A DNA stretch of 64,000 bases, taken from contig NZ_SMAO01000001.1 of assembly GCF_004342175.1 (NCBI RefSeq), positions 434,001 through 498,000 of the forward strand, given 5' to 3'. Under the pieces are notes generated by a model. It ran no database searches, was not told the DNA's origin, and saw only the letters and a list, made by a program, of their open reading frames with translations. Below, piece after piece: positions 35,351-43,451 of this stretch (the stretch's first letter is position 1; each line of letters opens with the position of its first letter). This DNA comes from Thiobaca trueperi. GTDB lineage: Bacteria > Pseudomonadota > Gammaproteobacteria > Chromatiales > Chromatiaceae. The position numbers and the translations under genes were made by a program.

Positions 35351-36460
35351 ATGAAAGCTAGAGCCGCCGTTGCTTGGGAGCCCGCCAAGCCCCTCTCAAT
35401 CGAAGAGATCGATGTCGAAGGCCCGAAGGCGGGCGAAGTGCTGCTCAAGGTGGTGGCCTCCGGGGTCTGCCATACCGATGCCTTCACGCTCTCCGGACAG
35501 GATCCGGAAGGCGCCTTTCCCTGCGTGCTCGGCCATGAGGGCGGCTGCGAGGTCGTGGAGTGCGGAGCGGGCGTCAGGAATCTGAAACCCGGCGACCACG
35601 TCATCCCGCTCTACATCCCGGAGTGCGGCGAGTGTGCCTATTGCCACTCCACCAAGACCAATCTCTGCCAGTCCATCGCCGCCACGGTCTGGACCGGCTA
35701 CATGCCGGACGGCACGCGCCGCTTCTCCCAGAACGGTCAGCCGATCTTCCACTATATGGGCTGCTCGACCTTCTCCGAATACACCGTCGTGCCCGAGATC
35801 GCGCTCGCCAAGATCAACCCGGCAGCGCCCCTGGACAAGGTCTGCCTGCTCGGCTGCGGCATCACCACCGGCATCGGTGCGGTGCTGAACACTGCCAGGG
35901 TTGAGCCGGGTTCGACCGTCGCGGTCTTCGGTCTCGGCGGCATCGGACTTTCGGTCGTGCAGGGCGCGGTGATGGCGAAGGCGGCGCGCATCATCGTCAT
36001 CGACCTGAATCCGGCCAAGTTCGAAATGGCCCGTCAGCTCGGTGCCACCGATTGCGTCAACCCGAGGGAGCTGACCGGCAGCGTGACCGAGGCCATCATC
36101 GAGATGACCCAGGGCGGCGTCGACTATTCCTTCGAGTGCATCGGCAACGTGGACGTGATGCGCGAGGCCCTGGAGTGCTGTCACATGGGCTGGGGCGTTT
36201 CGACCATCATCGGCGTGGCCGGCGCCGGGCAGGAGATCCGCACCCGCCCCTTCCAACTGGTGACCGGACGCACCTGGAAGGGCACCGCCTTTGGTGGCGT
36301 CAAGGGCCGCAGCCAACTGCCGGGGTATGTCGAGCGCTACCTGGCCGGCGAAATCGAGGTGGACCGGATGGTGACTCACACGATGCCGCTGGAGGACATC
36401 AACCGCGCCTTCGATCTGATGCACAGCGGCGAGAGCATCCGTTCCGTGATCGTGTTTTGA
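35351..36460 (+). CDS. frmA: S-(hydroxymethyl)glutathione dehydrogenase / class III alcohol dehydrogenase
   Basis: This zinc enzyme oxidises S-hydroxymethylglutathione (formaldehyde adduct) with NAD+ and can reduce S-nitrosoglutathione. The 369-residue protein has the catalytic zinc site [12 protein letters not shown] and [10 protein letters not shown], the structural zinc quartet [15 protein letters not shown], the class III segment [20 protein letters not shown], the NAD fold [15 protein letters not shown] and [21 protein letters not shown] ribosome site precedes the ATG at 35351. The thiolesterase for the next step follows 10 bp downstream. Confidence 0.96.
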   Translation: MKARAAVAWEPAKPLSIEEIDVEGPKAGEVLLKVVASGVCHTDAFTLSGQDPEGAFPCVLGHEGGCEVVECGAGVRNLKPGDHVIPLYIPECGECAYCHSTKTNLCQSIAATVWTGYMPDGTRRFSQNGQPIFHYMGCSTFSEYTVVPEIALAKINPAAPLDKVCLLGCGITTGIGAVLNTARVEPGSTVAVFGLGGIGLSVVQGAVMAKAARIIVIDLNPAKFEMARQLGATDCVNPRELTGSVTEAIIEMTQGGVDYSFECIGNVDVMREALECCHMGWGVSTIIGVAGAGQEIRTRPFQLVTGRTWKGTAFGGVKGRSQLPGYVERYLAGEIEVDRMVTHTMPLEDINRAFDLMHSGESIRSVIVF

Positions 36461-36470
36461 GGAGATGACC

Positions 36471-37316
36471 ATGGAACGCATCGAACGTATCCGCGAATTC
36501 GGCGGCTGGCTGGAGCGCTACCGCCACGACTCCGAGACCTGCCACTGCCCGATGACCTTCTCGGTCTATCTGCCGCCACAGGCCGAGTCCGGTCCGGTAC
36601 CCGCCGTCTATTTTCTCTCCGGGCTGACCTGTACCGACGACAATGTGCGGGTCAAGGCCGGCGCCCAGCGCTATGCCGCCGAGCTGGGACTGGCACTGGT
36701 CATGCCCGACACCAGCCCGCGCGGCGAGACGGTGTCCGACGCACCGGATCGGTACGATCTGGGCCAGGGCGCCGGCTTCTACGTCAACGCCAGCCGCCCG
36801 CCCTGGGCGACGCACTATCGGATGTTCGACTATGCGAACCTGGAACTGCCGGCCCTGGTGGAGCGGGCGCTGCCGCTCAGGCCGGGACGGCGATCCATTA
36901 CCGGTCATTCCATGGGCGGCCACGGCGCCCTGATCAGCGCGCTGAGAAATCCAGGTCTTTATCGTTCGGTATCGGCCTTCGCGCCGATCTGCAACCCGGT
37001 GGCCTGCGGCTGGGGCCAAGGCTGCCTGGGTGCCTATCTGGGCGATGACCCGGCGGCCTGGAAGGAGTGGGACGCGACCGAGTTGATCCGCGCGGGCGCC
37101 ACACCGCTCCCGTTACTGATCGACCAGGGCACCGATGACGAGTTTCTCGCCGAGGGTCAGCTCAGACCCGAGGCGCTGTCGCGGATCTGCGCCGAACGCG
37201 ACGTTCCACTGACGCTACGGATGCAGCCCGGCTACGACCACAGCTACCACTTCATCGCCACCTTCATCGGCGAGCATCTGGCCTATCATGCGCGCGCCTT
37301 GGCGGACATGCCGTGA
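36471..37316 (+). CDS. fghA: S-formylglutathione hydrolase
   Basis: It hydrolyses S-formylglutathione to formate and glutathione, completing formaldehyde detoxification with FrmA. The 281-residue esterase-D-type alpha/beta hydrolase has YFLSGLTCTDDN, the nucleophile Ser147 in GHSMGGHGA, Asp in LLIDQGTDDEFL and the catalytic His in GYDHSYHFIATF. The ATG at 36471 is six bases after GAGGAG; the ATG at 36465 is too close to it. Confidence 0.96.
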   Translation: MERIERIREFGGWLERYRHDSETCHCPMTFSVYLPPQAESGPVPAVYFLSGLTCTDDNVRVKAGAQRYAAELGLALVMPDTSPRGETVSDAPDRYDLGQGAGFYVNASRPPWATHYRMFDYANLELPALVERALPLRPGRRSITGHSMGGHGALISALRNPGLYRSVSAFAPICNPVACGWGQGCLGAYLGDDPAAWKEWDATELIRAGATPLPLLIDQGTDDEFLAEGQLRPEALSRICAERDVPLTLRMQPGYDHSYHFIATFIGEHLAYHARALADMP

Positions 37317-37469
37317 TCTGAACTGGCGGTCGAGACGATGCCGTCGTGCGCGCCGGGCACAGCGGCCCGCGGCCAGCCGATGCGGTCCATGCGGTGGTGT
37401 TCCTTGTGGCGTTGCCGCCCGGTCATGGTGCCGCGATCAGACCGCATGCGTGGTGACCCGAGCGACATA

Positions 37470-37633
37470 GCATCCTGGTCGAAGCGAATCGTGATGCGCT
37501 CTTTGGGTCGCTCGGTCTTGGGGCGGCCTGGTAAGCGCGCGAGCGGACGCAACTCGGCCATCTCCGCGTCGGTCAGTTCATGGGTGTCTGGATCCGCAAG
37601 TGGTGGCACAAGCGCAAGACTCGGCGGTCCCAT
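37470..37633 (-). pseudogene. BrnA-type antitoxin remnant
   Basis: The reverse strand reads HELTDAEMAELRPLARLPGR then PKTERPKERITIRFDQDAM, matching the linker and first strand of the BrnA ribbon-helix-helix domain. The helices that should follow (a W-x-x-R-x-N-A-A-L type segment) are missing; the frame continues with unrelated arginine-rich sequence. No BrnT toxin gene is adjacent. The unit is truncated. Confidence 0.5.
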
Positions 37634-37687
37634 GGATAAGCAGCTAGAATGAAAGCGTCCCCGCTCTGCCTTGGCATCGGGCTTCCC

Positions 37688-37706
37688 GCGAGCAACGGAT
37701 GCTCGC
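37688..37706. terminator. Small hairpin upstream of the 83-residue membrane protein gene
   Basis: GCGAGCA (37688-37694) and TGCTCGC (37700-37706) form a perfect 7-bp stem with a 5-nt loop. There is no T-tract. It lies 30 bp before the gene at 37736 and could be the end of an upstream transcript or a leader hairpin. Confidence 0.3.
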
Positions 37707-37735
37707 GCCTGAATCAGTGACCTTTAGGCTCTTAC

Positions 37736-37987
37736 ATGCCAACGCTTAACGATACCCAGCAGACGATTGAAGAGACTAAGGCATCAATTGATGCGCTAAG
37801 CCAAACGGCAGACAGCACCAAAACCAAAATTGACGGTCTGGTCGCGCGGAAATACTGGATTCTAGGCGGCGCGATGGTGCTTGGCGTTCTGTTCATATTG
37901 CTTTTGATCGTCATCACGATTGATTCGCCGTCTCAGCCAGTGGTTCAGACGATTGACCCCACTCCACGCAGCTCCGTGACAGAATAA
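37736..37987 (+). CDS. Small single-pass membrane protein of unknown function
   Basis: The 83-residue protein has a polar helical N-terminus (DTQQTIEETKASIDALSQTA), one membrane span (YWILGGAMVLGVLFILLLIV) and a short outside tail. Base composition is lower in GC than the neighbours, consistent with transfer, and it lies between broken antitoxin and integrase genes. No family is recognised. Confidence 0.5.
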   Translation: MPTLNDTQQTIEETKASIDALSQTADSTKTKIDGLVARKYWILGGAMVLGVLFILLLIVITIDSPSQPVVQTIDPTPRSSVTE

Positions 37988-38192
37988 CCCCGCTCCTGAT
38001 TAGCAAGATTCCTCAGCCAGGCGGATCCAGCGCTCTGGGCGCGGCCCGACGGCAATGGCGGCGACGAGCAATCGACCCCCAGCCGGACGGGGCATTCGCC
38101 CCGTCCGAAATGTTTTGATCTGGGCCGATTGGCCACCCAAAACGTGCGGGACGGGCTGAATACCCCGTCCTGCTTGAATATTCAAGCTGGCG

Positions 38193-38766
38193 GTGCAGTG
38201 GGAGCGGATCGAGAAGAATCCGTGTCAAGGTGTCCAGACGTTCAAGGAGAACAATCAACGTCATCGCTATCTGTCCGCAGACGAGATCCAGCGGATGTTT
38301 CAGGCGATGGAGGCCGAGCCGAATCGGGTGATCGTGGCGGCGTTGAAGTTGCTGTTGCTGACCGGACTGCGCAGGGAGGAAGCCTTGCAGGCCCGCTGGG
38401 AGCATATCGATCTGGAGAAGGGGGGCACTGTTCCTGCCCGATACCAAGAGCAGCAAGTCGCGGCATGTGGTGCTCAACCCGGCAGCCCTGGCCCTCCTGC
38501 GGGAACAGCCGCGTCTGGAGGGGAACCCGTATGTCTTTCCCGGGCGGGTCGCTGGACAGGCACTCAATAATCCGATCAAGGGCTTTCAGCGGATCTTAAC
38601 GGCGGCGGGGATCGAGAATCTACGCATCCATGACTTGCGGCATTCATTCGCTTCGCTGGCGGTGAATGCGGGGGCGACGCTGTATCAGGTGCAGCATCTG
38701 TTGGGGCACGCCAGCCCACAGACGACGCAACGCTATGCCCATCTGAGCGACGAGGCACTCCGGTAG
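38193..38766 (+). pseudogene. Tyrosine integrase, truncated and frameshifted
   Basis: The first frame reads QWERIEKNPCQGVQTFKENN, RHRYLSADEIQRMF and LLLLTGLRREEALQARWEHI (first catalytic Arg). After the run of six G at about 38419-38425 the frame is lost; with one G fewer it would read EKGALFLPDTKSSKSRHVVL and continue straight into NPAALALLREQPRLEGNPYV, IHDLRHSFASLAVNAG and HLLGHASPQTTQRYAHLSDE. The N-terminal roughly 180 residues are absent and the C-terminus is cut short. It is a dead or phase-shifted integrase. Confidence 0.8.
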
Positions 38767-38846
38767 GCATCGGGGGCGGTCGGGGACGTGGTGCCGCAGC
38801 GGTCATTCTGACAACGCAGCGCCTTTTGGTGCATCATCACCCGCCC

Positions 38847-40058
38847 ATGTCCTCGGCAAAACGAATGATTCGGATGATGATAAAAACCACCCTGAGCGGT
38901 CAATGCGCGGCACTGCTGTTCGGCCTAGCGGTTTATGGCCCGGTCGCGGCGGAATGCGAGCGTGTCGATCACGCCGCCAGTGTGTGCCGTTACCCGGCGG
39001 GCGATGCCTGGTGCGCCAGGCACGGCGACGGAGCGCTTTACGCTTATCAAGACGGGTGTGTCGAAGACACCAACACCGCTGAGACCGAGACCAACCGCGC
39101 GCCCCGCCCATCGCCTCCGACCACGTCCTGGAGCCCCATGGTAGCGTGGGACTGCGCGAAAGCAAAAACCCGCGTCGAGCATTTGATTTGCGCCAACCCG
39201 GAGGTACGTGCCCAGGATGCGCGGATGGGTGCGCTCTACGCCGACTTGCGGTCGCGTGGCCGGTTGCCCGAGCGGACGCAAAAGGCTTGGCTCCTCGGCC
39301 AACGCAATGCCTGCGAGACCGTGGATTGCCTGCGTGCGGTCTATGCTGAGCGGATTCGCGCGCTCGAAACGCTCGCGACGGCGGCGCCCGTGGCCGACGT
39401 GCCCCCAATGGCCGACGGGCAGGCGATCGAGGTGCCGGATGCGGCCCCCGAGACGGCTCATCCTCGCCCACCCTCGTCCGCGACGGTGGAGGCGCTGGCA
39501 GAAATCCCCGCGCCGACACCGACCACGCAGTCGCCAGATGCTCCGTCCCCGGATGGCATTCCGATGCTGCCGCGACCGGAAACATCGACCACGGCCACGG
39601 AGCGCGACCCGGTGAGTCAGGCTTTGATTGGTGCGTCTGCGGGAACCACGCCGCACTTTTTCATCCCGAGCGGTGGTCTCGTCCTGATGGGTGCGGTGCT
39701 GCTGGTCATGGGGTTTGGTCTGTTCGCCTGGCGGGGCGGTTGGCGGATCGGCGCCGCCGCCCGTCGCGCGCTCGCGGTGTTGGCCAAACGGCAGCGGATC
39801 GCCGTGGGTGTCTGGTTCGGCGGTTGGCGGAGAACGCGCCGGTCAACCCCTGCGGACCCGGAGCCCCCGGCGGGCACTTTCGACGCGGTGCCGGCACTGG
39901 CACCGGTCGCCGTGCTACTGCCGGATGACACCCTGGCCCGCCTGTGCGCCCTCGCCCGGCCAGGCGAACCCTTGCCGTCGGTCGTCGCGCGCGCGGTCAC
40001 GGCCTTGGAAGCGGTCGCGGAGCCGCTCCCGACCGCTTCGATCACAAAAACGGCCTGA
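38847..40058 (+). CDS. Exported LprI-domain protein with a central membrane segment
   Basis: The protein (about 403 residues) has a signal segment (CAALLFGLAVYGPVAAEC), a short cysteine-rich part, then an LprI/DUF1311-like domain: WDCAKAKTRVEHLICANPEV, RAQDARMGALYADLRSRG and NACETVDCLRAVYAERIRAL. A Pro/Ala/Thr-rich linker follows, then one strong membrane span (GGLVLMGAVLLVMGFGLFAW) and a basic then Ala/Pro-rich cytoplasmic tail. In this layout the LprI domain faces the periplasm. Several ATG starts (38847, 38865, 38874) are possible. Function unknown. Confidence 0.72.
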   Translation: MSSAKRMIRMMIKTTLSGQCAALLFGLAVYGPVAAECERVDHAASVCRYPAGDAWCARHGDGALYAYQDGCVEDTNTAETETNRAPRPSPPTTSWSPMVAWDCAKAKTRVEHLICANPEVRAQDARMGALYADLRSRGRLPERTQKAWLLGQRNACETVDCLRAVYAERIRALETLATAAPVADVPPMADGQAIEVPDAAPETAHPRPPSSATVEALAEIPAPTPTTQSPDAPSPDGIPMLPRPETSTTATERDPVSQALIGASAGTTPHFFIPSGGLVLMGAVLLVMGFGLFAWRGGWRIGAAARRALAVLAKRQRIAVGVWFGGWRRTRRSTPADPEPPAGTFDAVPALAPVAVLLPDDTLARLCALARPGEPLPSVVARAVTALEAVAEPLPTASITKTA

Positions 40059-40223
40059 GCTGCTCAGGGATCCGATCCCCCCGCCTCATCGCTTCCAATC
40101 CGGTCCTGATCGGTGGAGAGGGGGTATTTCTTTTGAAATTAACCGGGCCTGTCGTCAGCACGCTTCTACGGTCACCCCGGCAAAGCCAGGGGATTTCTCA
40201 TTTTATTAAAAAATATGAATTTC

Positions 40224-40308
40224 TAAACCGCGTCTCCACCAAGGCCGCTGAAATCCACACCATTGAACACAAAACAGAACGATACCTTTCACTCCGGACG
40301 CGGTTCAG
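40224..40308 (-). repeat. Solo unit A of the TTAA-bounded repeat family
   Basis: Read on the minus strand the unit starts TGAACCGCGTCCGGAGTG, contains TTTTGTGTTCAATGG and ends TTGGTGGAGACGCGGTTTAG, followed by GAAATTCATATTTTTTAATA, the same AT-rich spacer seen in complete copies. Unit B is missing. The TGA of the adjoining minus-strand gene (stop at 40305-40307) is the first triplet of the unit. The stem followed by six T would work as an intrinsic terminator for that gene. Confidence 0.8.
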
Positions 40309-41285
40309 GCGAGCTGCCGGTACCCCAACTGCACGTCGGATGCCTCGCCAGTGCTCCCGTCAGATCGCTGAAACTGGCCGATCTGCGCGACATAATCATA
40401 TACATTCAATGCCTTGCGAGTATTCTGGTAGCCTAGATCAATGGCTGTGACACCGGCCTCAGCCAATGATTGGAGCACCTGTTCGCCATCACTGCCCATC
40501 TGAAACAGACGCAGACGCGCAAAGACCTCGTCGTTAGCATCGATGACCCCATCGGCATTCCCGTCATGGCGCGCCAGCTCGGCGAAACCGTGCGCCGCAC
40601 CGTTCTGATCGCCGAAGAGTTCGCGTCCGCTGTCGATCTGTCCATTGTCGTTGCTATCCAGCGCCAGGAACCAGCTATCGCCAGTCACGAAACTCACCTG
40701 TTCCAACTGACCATCCCCGGTCAGGTCGAACTGAACCCCGGCATCGACGCCGGTGGTGGTGACGCCACGCCCGGACAGATCCAGAACCAGCGGATCGCCG
40801 GTCTGTACGGCGGTCAGATTGCCCATGCTGAGATTCAACTGGACGGCCTGACGTTGAAAATCCGCAGACTGGAGCGCGAAATTGAGATCCGCGCTGGTTG
40901 CGGAAAATTCAAAGCGGCTGCTCGACTGCCGACTCCAGGACACTTGCAGATCGAAGCTGGCGATCTCGATAGAGCCATCGCCCAGACTGGCGGCATAAGC
41001 GTTTTGCCCAGAGCCGATGCTATGCGTCCGCTCCGCTGACAAGGCGGTTGAATCGGTGCGATCCAGCGCAAAGGATTTGCGCAGGATCAGATAATCGAGA
41101 TCTCTTTCCATGAGTGCAGCGATTTCAGCGCGGAGATCACCGCCACCTCTGGCGCTCTGAGCGGTTGAGGTGACTGAGGGAGCGGGTGATCGCTCCATCG
41201 CCCGACTTGTGGCCTGCCCCGCGCTCGACAGCAGACGTGAGGTGGAAAGATGCGAAAGATTGGTGGCAGTCGGGAGCAACATCAT
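40305..41285 (-). CDS. Protein with VCBS/EF-hand-like calcium-binding segment
   Basis: The 326-residue protein has an N-terminal low-complexity Ser/Ala region, a middle beta-rich part, then LVLDLSGRGVTTTGVDAGVQ, FDLTGDGQLEQVSFVTGD, LDSNDNGQIDSGRELFGD and HDGNADGVIDANDEVF, repeated D-x-[DN]-x-[DN]-G loops that bind calcium as in VCBS, dockerin-like and RTX-associated proteins. No signal peptide is obvious. AGGTGAG precedes ATGATG at 41285. Its stop codon is formed at the edge of a dispersed repeat. Role unknown; possibly surface-associated. Confidence 0.7.
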   Translation of the reverse strand: MMLLPTATNLSHLSTSRLLSSAGQATSRAMERSPAPSVTSTAQSARGGGDLRAEIAALMERDLDYLILRKSFALDRTDSTALSAERTHSIGSGQNAYAASLGDGSIEIASFDLQVSWSRQSSSRFEFSATSADLNFALQSADFQRQAVQLNLSMGNLTAVQTGDPLVLDLSGRGVTTTGVDAGVQFDLTGDGQLEQVSFVTGDSWFLALDSNDNGQIDSGRELFGDQNGAAHGFAELARHDGNADGVIDANDEVFARLRLFQMGSDGEQVLQSLAEAGVTAIDLGYQNTRKALNVYDYVAQIGQFQRSDGSTGEASDVQLGYRQLA

Positions 41286-41318
41286 CTCACCTCACGATGG
41301 ACAGAGGTCCATACCGGA

Positions 41319-41603
41319 TTATTGCGTCGAATCGTCGGCGAACTGGATCGCCATGCCCTCGCCCACATGACGGACAACCAGCCCGTCAACCAGGGGCGGG
41401 ATCTCACCCTCGCCGAGCATGCCCACCACCCGGACCTGCACCCGGGTGCCTAAAGGCGGACGCTCGATCTGGCTCAGAACCAATGAGACACCGCCACAGC
41501 TCAGGTCGTCGGTCCAAACGATGCGTACAGGCTGGCCGGGGCAGTGCAACTCAACCTCGACTGCCATGGGAAGACGCGGATGCCTACGTCGGTCGGAGTC
41601 CAT
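41319..41603 (-). CDS. PilZ domain protein
   Basis: The 94-residue protein consists of a PilZ domain: the cyclic-di-GMP-binding RRRHPRLP near residue 4 and the second motif DDLSCGGVSLVL (D-x-S-x-G-G type), with barrel strands between. A single-domain PilZ protein acts as a cyclic-di-GMP receptor through partners. GAGGAA precedes the ATG at 41603. The HDOD-GGDEF protein at 17695 is one possible source of its ligand in this cell. Confidence 0.88.
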   Translation of the reverse strand: MDSDRRRHPRLPMAVEVELHCPGQPVRIVWTDDLSCGGVSLVLSQIERPPLGTRVQVRVVGMLGEGEIPPLVDGLVVRHVGEGMAIQFADDSTQ

Positions 41604-41722
41604 CTTGATTCCTCGGTCCTGTTTTCGGCGCCAGATAATCCCTGAGGGTTTATCCTCGGATGACCGCATGGTTCCGAATTCTACCGAAAACATCCTTCCT
41701 GGCTAAAGCGCCTGCCCCATCA

Positions 41723-42043
41723 CTACCCATCCAGACCGGGATGCATGAGATCCCCCAGGGTCCAGAATGCATCGCCGCGCAGATAGCCGGCTTCAATCGC
41801 CGCGATCAGGACAGTGGGACGACCACGCCCATCGCGCACAGCAACCCAGTCTGCCGGCAAGGAGTCCAGCAGATGCATGGAGGCAACCCGCCCGTCAATA
41901 AATTGACACAAACGAACTTCACCGGTTTGCTGATGACGAAAAGCGGGCAGAAAACCGACAAGCAGGGCCGGAGAGATGGGCCATGAGAGACTGTCCGCAA
42001 CCAGCGCAGCGGTCGAAAAAGAAACGCCCTGACCAAGCATCAT
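41723..42043 (-). CDS. Hypothetical protein
   Basis: The 106-residue protein has no recognisable motif; it includes SWPISPALLVGFLPAFRHQQ, CQFIDGRVASMHLLDSLPAD and VLIAAIEAGYLRGDAFWTL. A textbook ribosome site GGAGGAACAGGTC stands directly before the ATG at 42043, which makes it likely to be translated. It runs convergently to nothing and lies upstream of the PilZ gene on the same strand. Confidence 0.6.
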   Translation of the reverse strand: MMLGQGVSFSTAALVADSLSWPISPALLVGFLPAFRHQQTGEVRLCQFIDGRVASMHLLDSLPADWVAVRDGRGRPTVLIAAIEAGYLRGDAFWTLGDLMHPGLDG

Positions 42044-42302
42044 GACCTGTTCCTCCATCAAGAATCACTGCGGCTAACGGCACTGTGCTGCAAAACTTGA
42101 GTCATTGTGGAAAGCGCGGTTCGGATGGGCTCAGACAAACATCTCCGAGCAGGATCGGGCAACAAAGACCTGAACGGATTTGTGCTGCATTCGACGGTTA
42201 GACCGATCCACTTGGTCTACAATCTCATCAGGTTTTGGCATGTCGCATCCACCCGGGCGGGTTAACGGCCGGCTCAACGCGATCAACAGAGAGGCTCAGG
42301 TG

Positions 42303-42536
42303 ATGGACGGTTCATTAGGCATAACAGGCAGCTTCACCCCGACATCTCCCGGCAGCAGTCAACTGACCAACAGCGTAGCAGCGACTGCAAACAATAAGCT
42401 GCGCGATATTCAGGATCAGACAGCGGCACAAGCAGTGCAGAGCATTGCGCCTTCCAGCCCGCCTCCTGTCACCGAAACACCTTCGACGCGGGGTCTGCCG
42501 GAAAACGTCGGGCGACATATCAATATCACGGCTTGA
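42303..42536 (+). CDS. Small hypothetical protein, Ser/Thr/Pro-rich
   Basis: The 77-residue frame begins MDGSLGITGSFTPTSPGSSQ and ends GLPENVGRHINITA, with a helical middle (ATANNKLRDIQDQTAAQAVQ). GAGAGG is found about nine bases before the ATG. A start at 42240 is also possible and would add 21 residues. I do not recognise it. It converges on the metalloprotease-like gene. Confidence 0.45.
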   Translation: MDGSLGITGSFTPTSPGSSQLTNSVAATANNKLRDIQDQTAAQAVQSIAPSSPPPVTETPSTRGLPENVGRHINITA

Positions 42537-42599
42537 AAGATCCATGGCGACTGTGACCGCAGCATGATTTGATCGATTCGATTTCACGGTCCAGCCGCA

Positions 42600-43319
42600 T
42601 CAGGCGAACTGACTGAGGCTCCCTGTCGCCGGTTCTGCGAAGAAACCGGCGATTCGCTGTTCGAGGCGTTCACGGGCACCCAATGCAGTTGGCCGATTCG
42701 CTTCCGTCTGCTCTGTCTCGTCAGCGGCGGCTGTGCTTCCGGTGTCCCACCCGCCAAACTTCCCTAAAGACTGCTGCATCATCAGTTCACCAAGCTCGCG
42801 CAGCGCCTCGCTCTCCATCTTGCTGGCTGACGCCGCCACGCTCATATCCTGCGACGATGGTTCGGCGGGTGCCAGCGCGGCGCGGCGCACCGTGCGCGCT
42901 TTTTCGACTGTTGCCGCCGGATCGCCAGGGATCTTTGACGAATCGATCCCGACCTCGCCGCCAATCGCATACCGCACGCCATCAGGTCCGGTCTGATAAT
43001 CGTAGGTCGGCCCGCTGGTGACATAGCGACCGCCGACAGCGACATGCGCCTGTTCATGTGTGCGCACTTCGGTATCACGCTGTTTCAGGCGTTGCAGTTC
43101 ATCCAGCTCATCAGCCGAGAGATCTGACGCAGAGCCGCTCGCCCCGGTTCGCTGCGTGGCCTCCTCCTCATCCTCACCTTCTTCGACGGGAGCCGCACCG
43201 GTCGCACCATCCGCACGCTTGAATTCGGCGTCGCTCGCAGCCGCTGACGCCGACGGCGTGAAACCGGCCGAACGCGGCATGCTGTATGGTGTTGCAATGA
43301 TGGCTGAGTGGATTTCCAT
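42600..43319 (-). CDS. Putative metalloprotease, CJM1_0395/SprA-related family
   Basis: The 239-residue protein has a disordered N-terminus, then the family core: LKQRDTEVRTHEQAHVAVGG with the HEQAH zinc-type motif, YVTSGPTYDYQTGPDGVRYA, IGGEVGIDSSKIPGDPAATV and VRRAALAPAEPSSQDMSVAA. Relatives are annotated as SprA-like putative metalloproteases, without a known substrate. No signal peptide. An in-frame GTG at 43343 could add eight residues. Confidence 0.83.
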   Translation of the reverse strand: MEIHSAIIATPYSMPRSAGFTPSASAAASDAEFKRADGATGAAPVEEGEDEEEATQRTGASGSASDLSADELDELQRLKQRDTEVRTHEQAHVAVGGRYVTSGPTYDYQTGPDGVRYAIGGEVGIDSSKIPGDPAATVEKARTVRRAALAPAEPSSQDMSVAASASKMESEALRELGELMMQQSLGKFGGWDTGSTAAADETEQTEANRPTALGARERLEQRIAGFFAEPATGSLSQFA

Positions 43320-43451
43320 CGGGCCGACTCTGTCTTTTCCCACCTGAAGTGTAGCGGGTCAGCGGTTTTCCAACTGCCAAAGCGTTCTCAAGGACGGCAG
43401 GGCAGCGGGTCAAACTGCCGACCGATGTCAGGCTAAACCGCATCAAATGGG

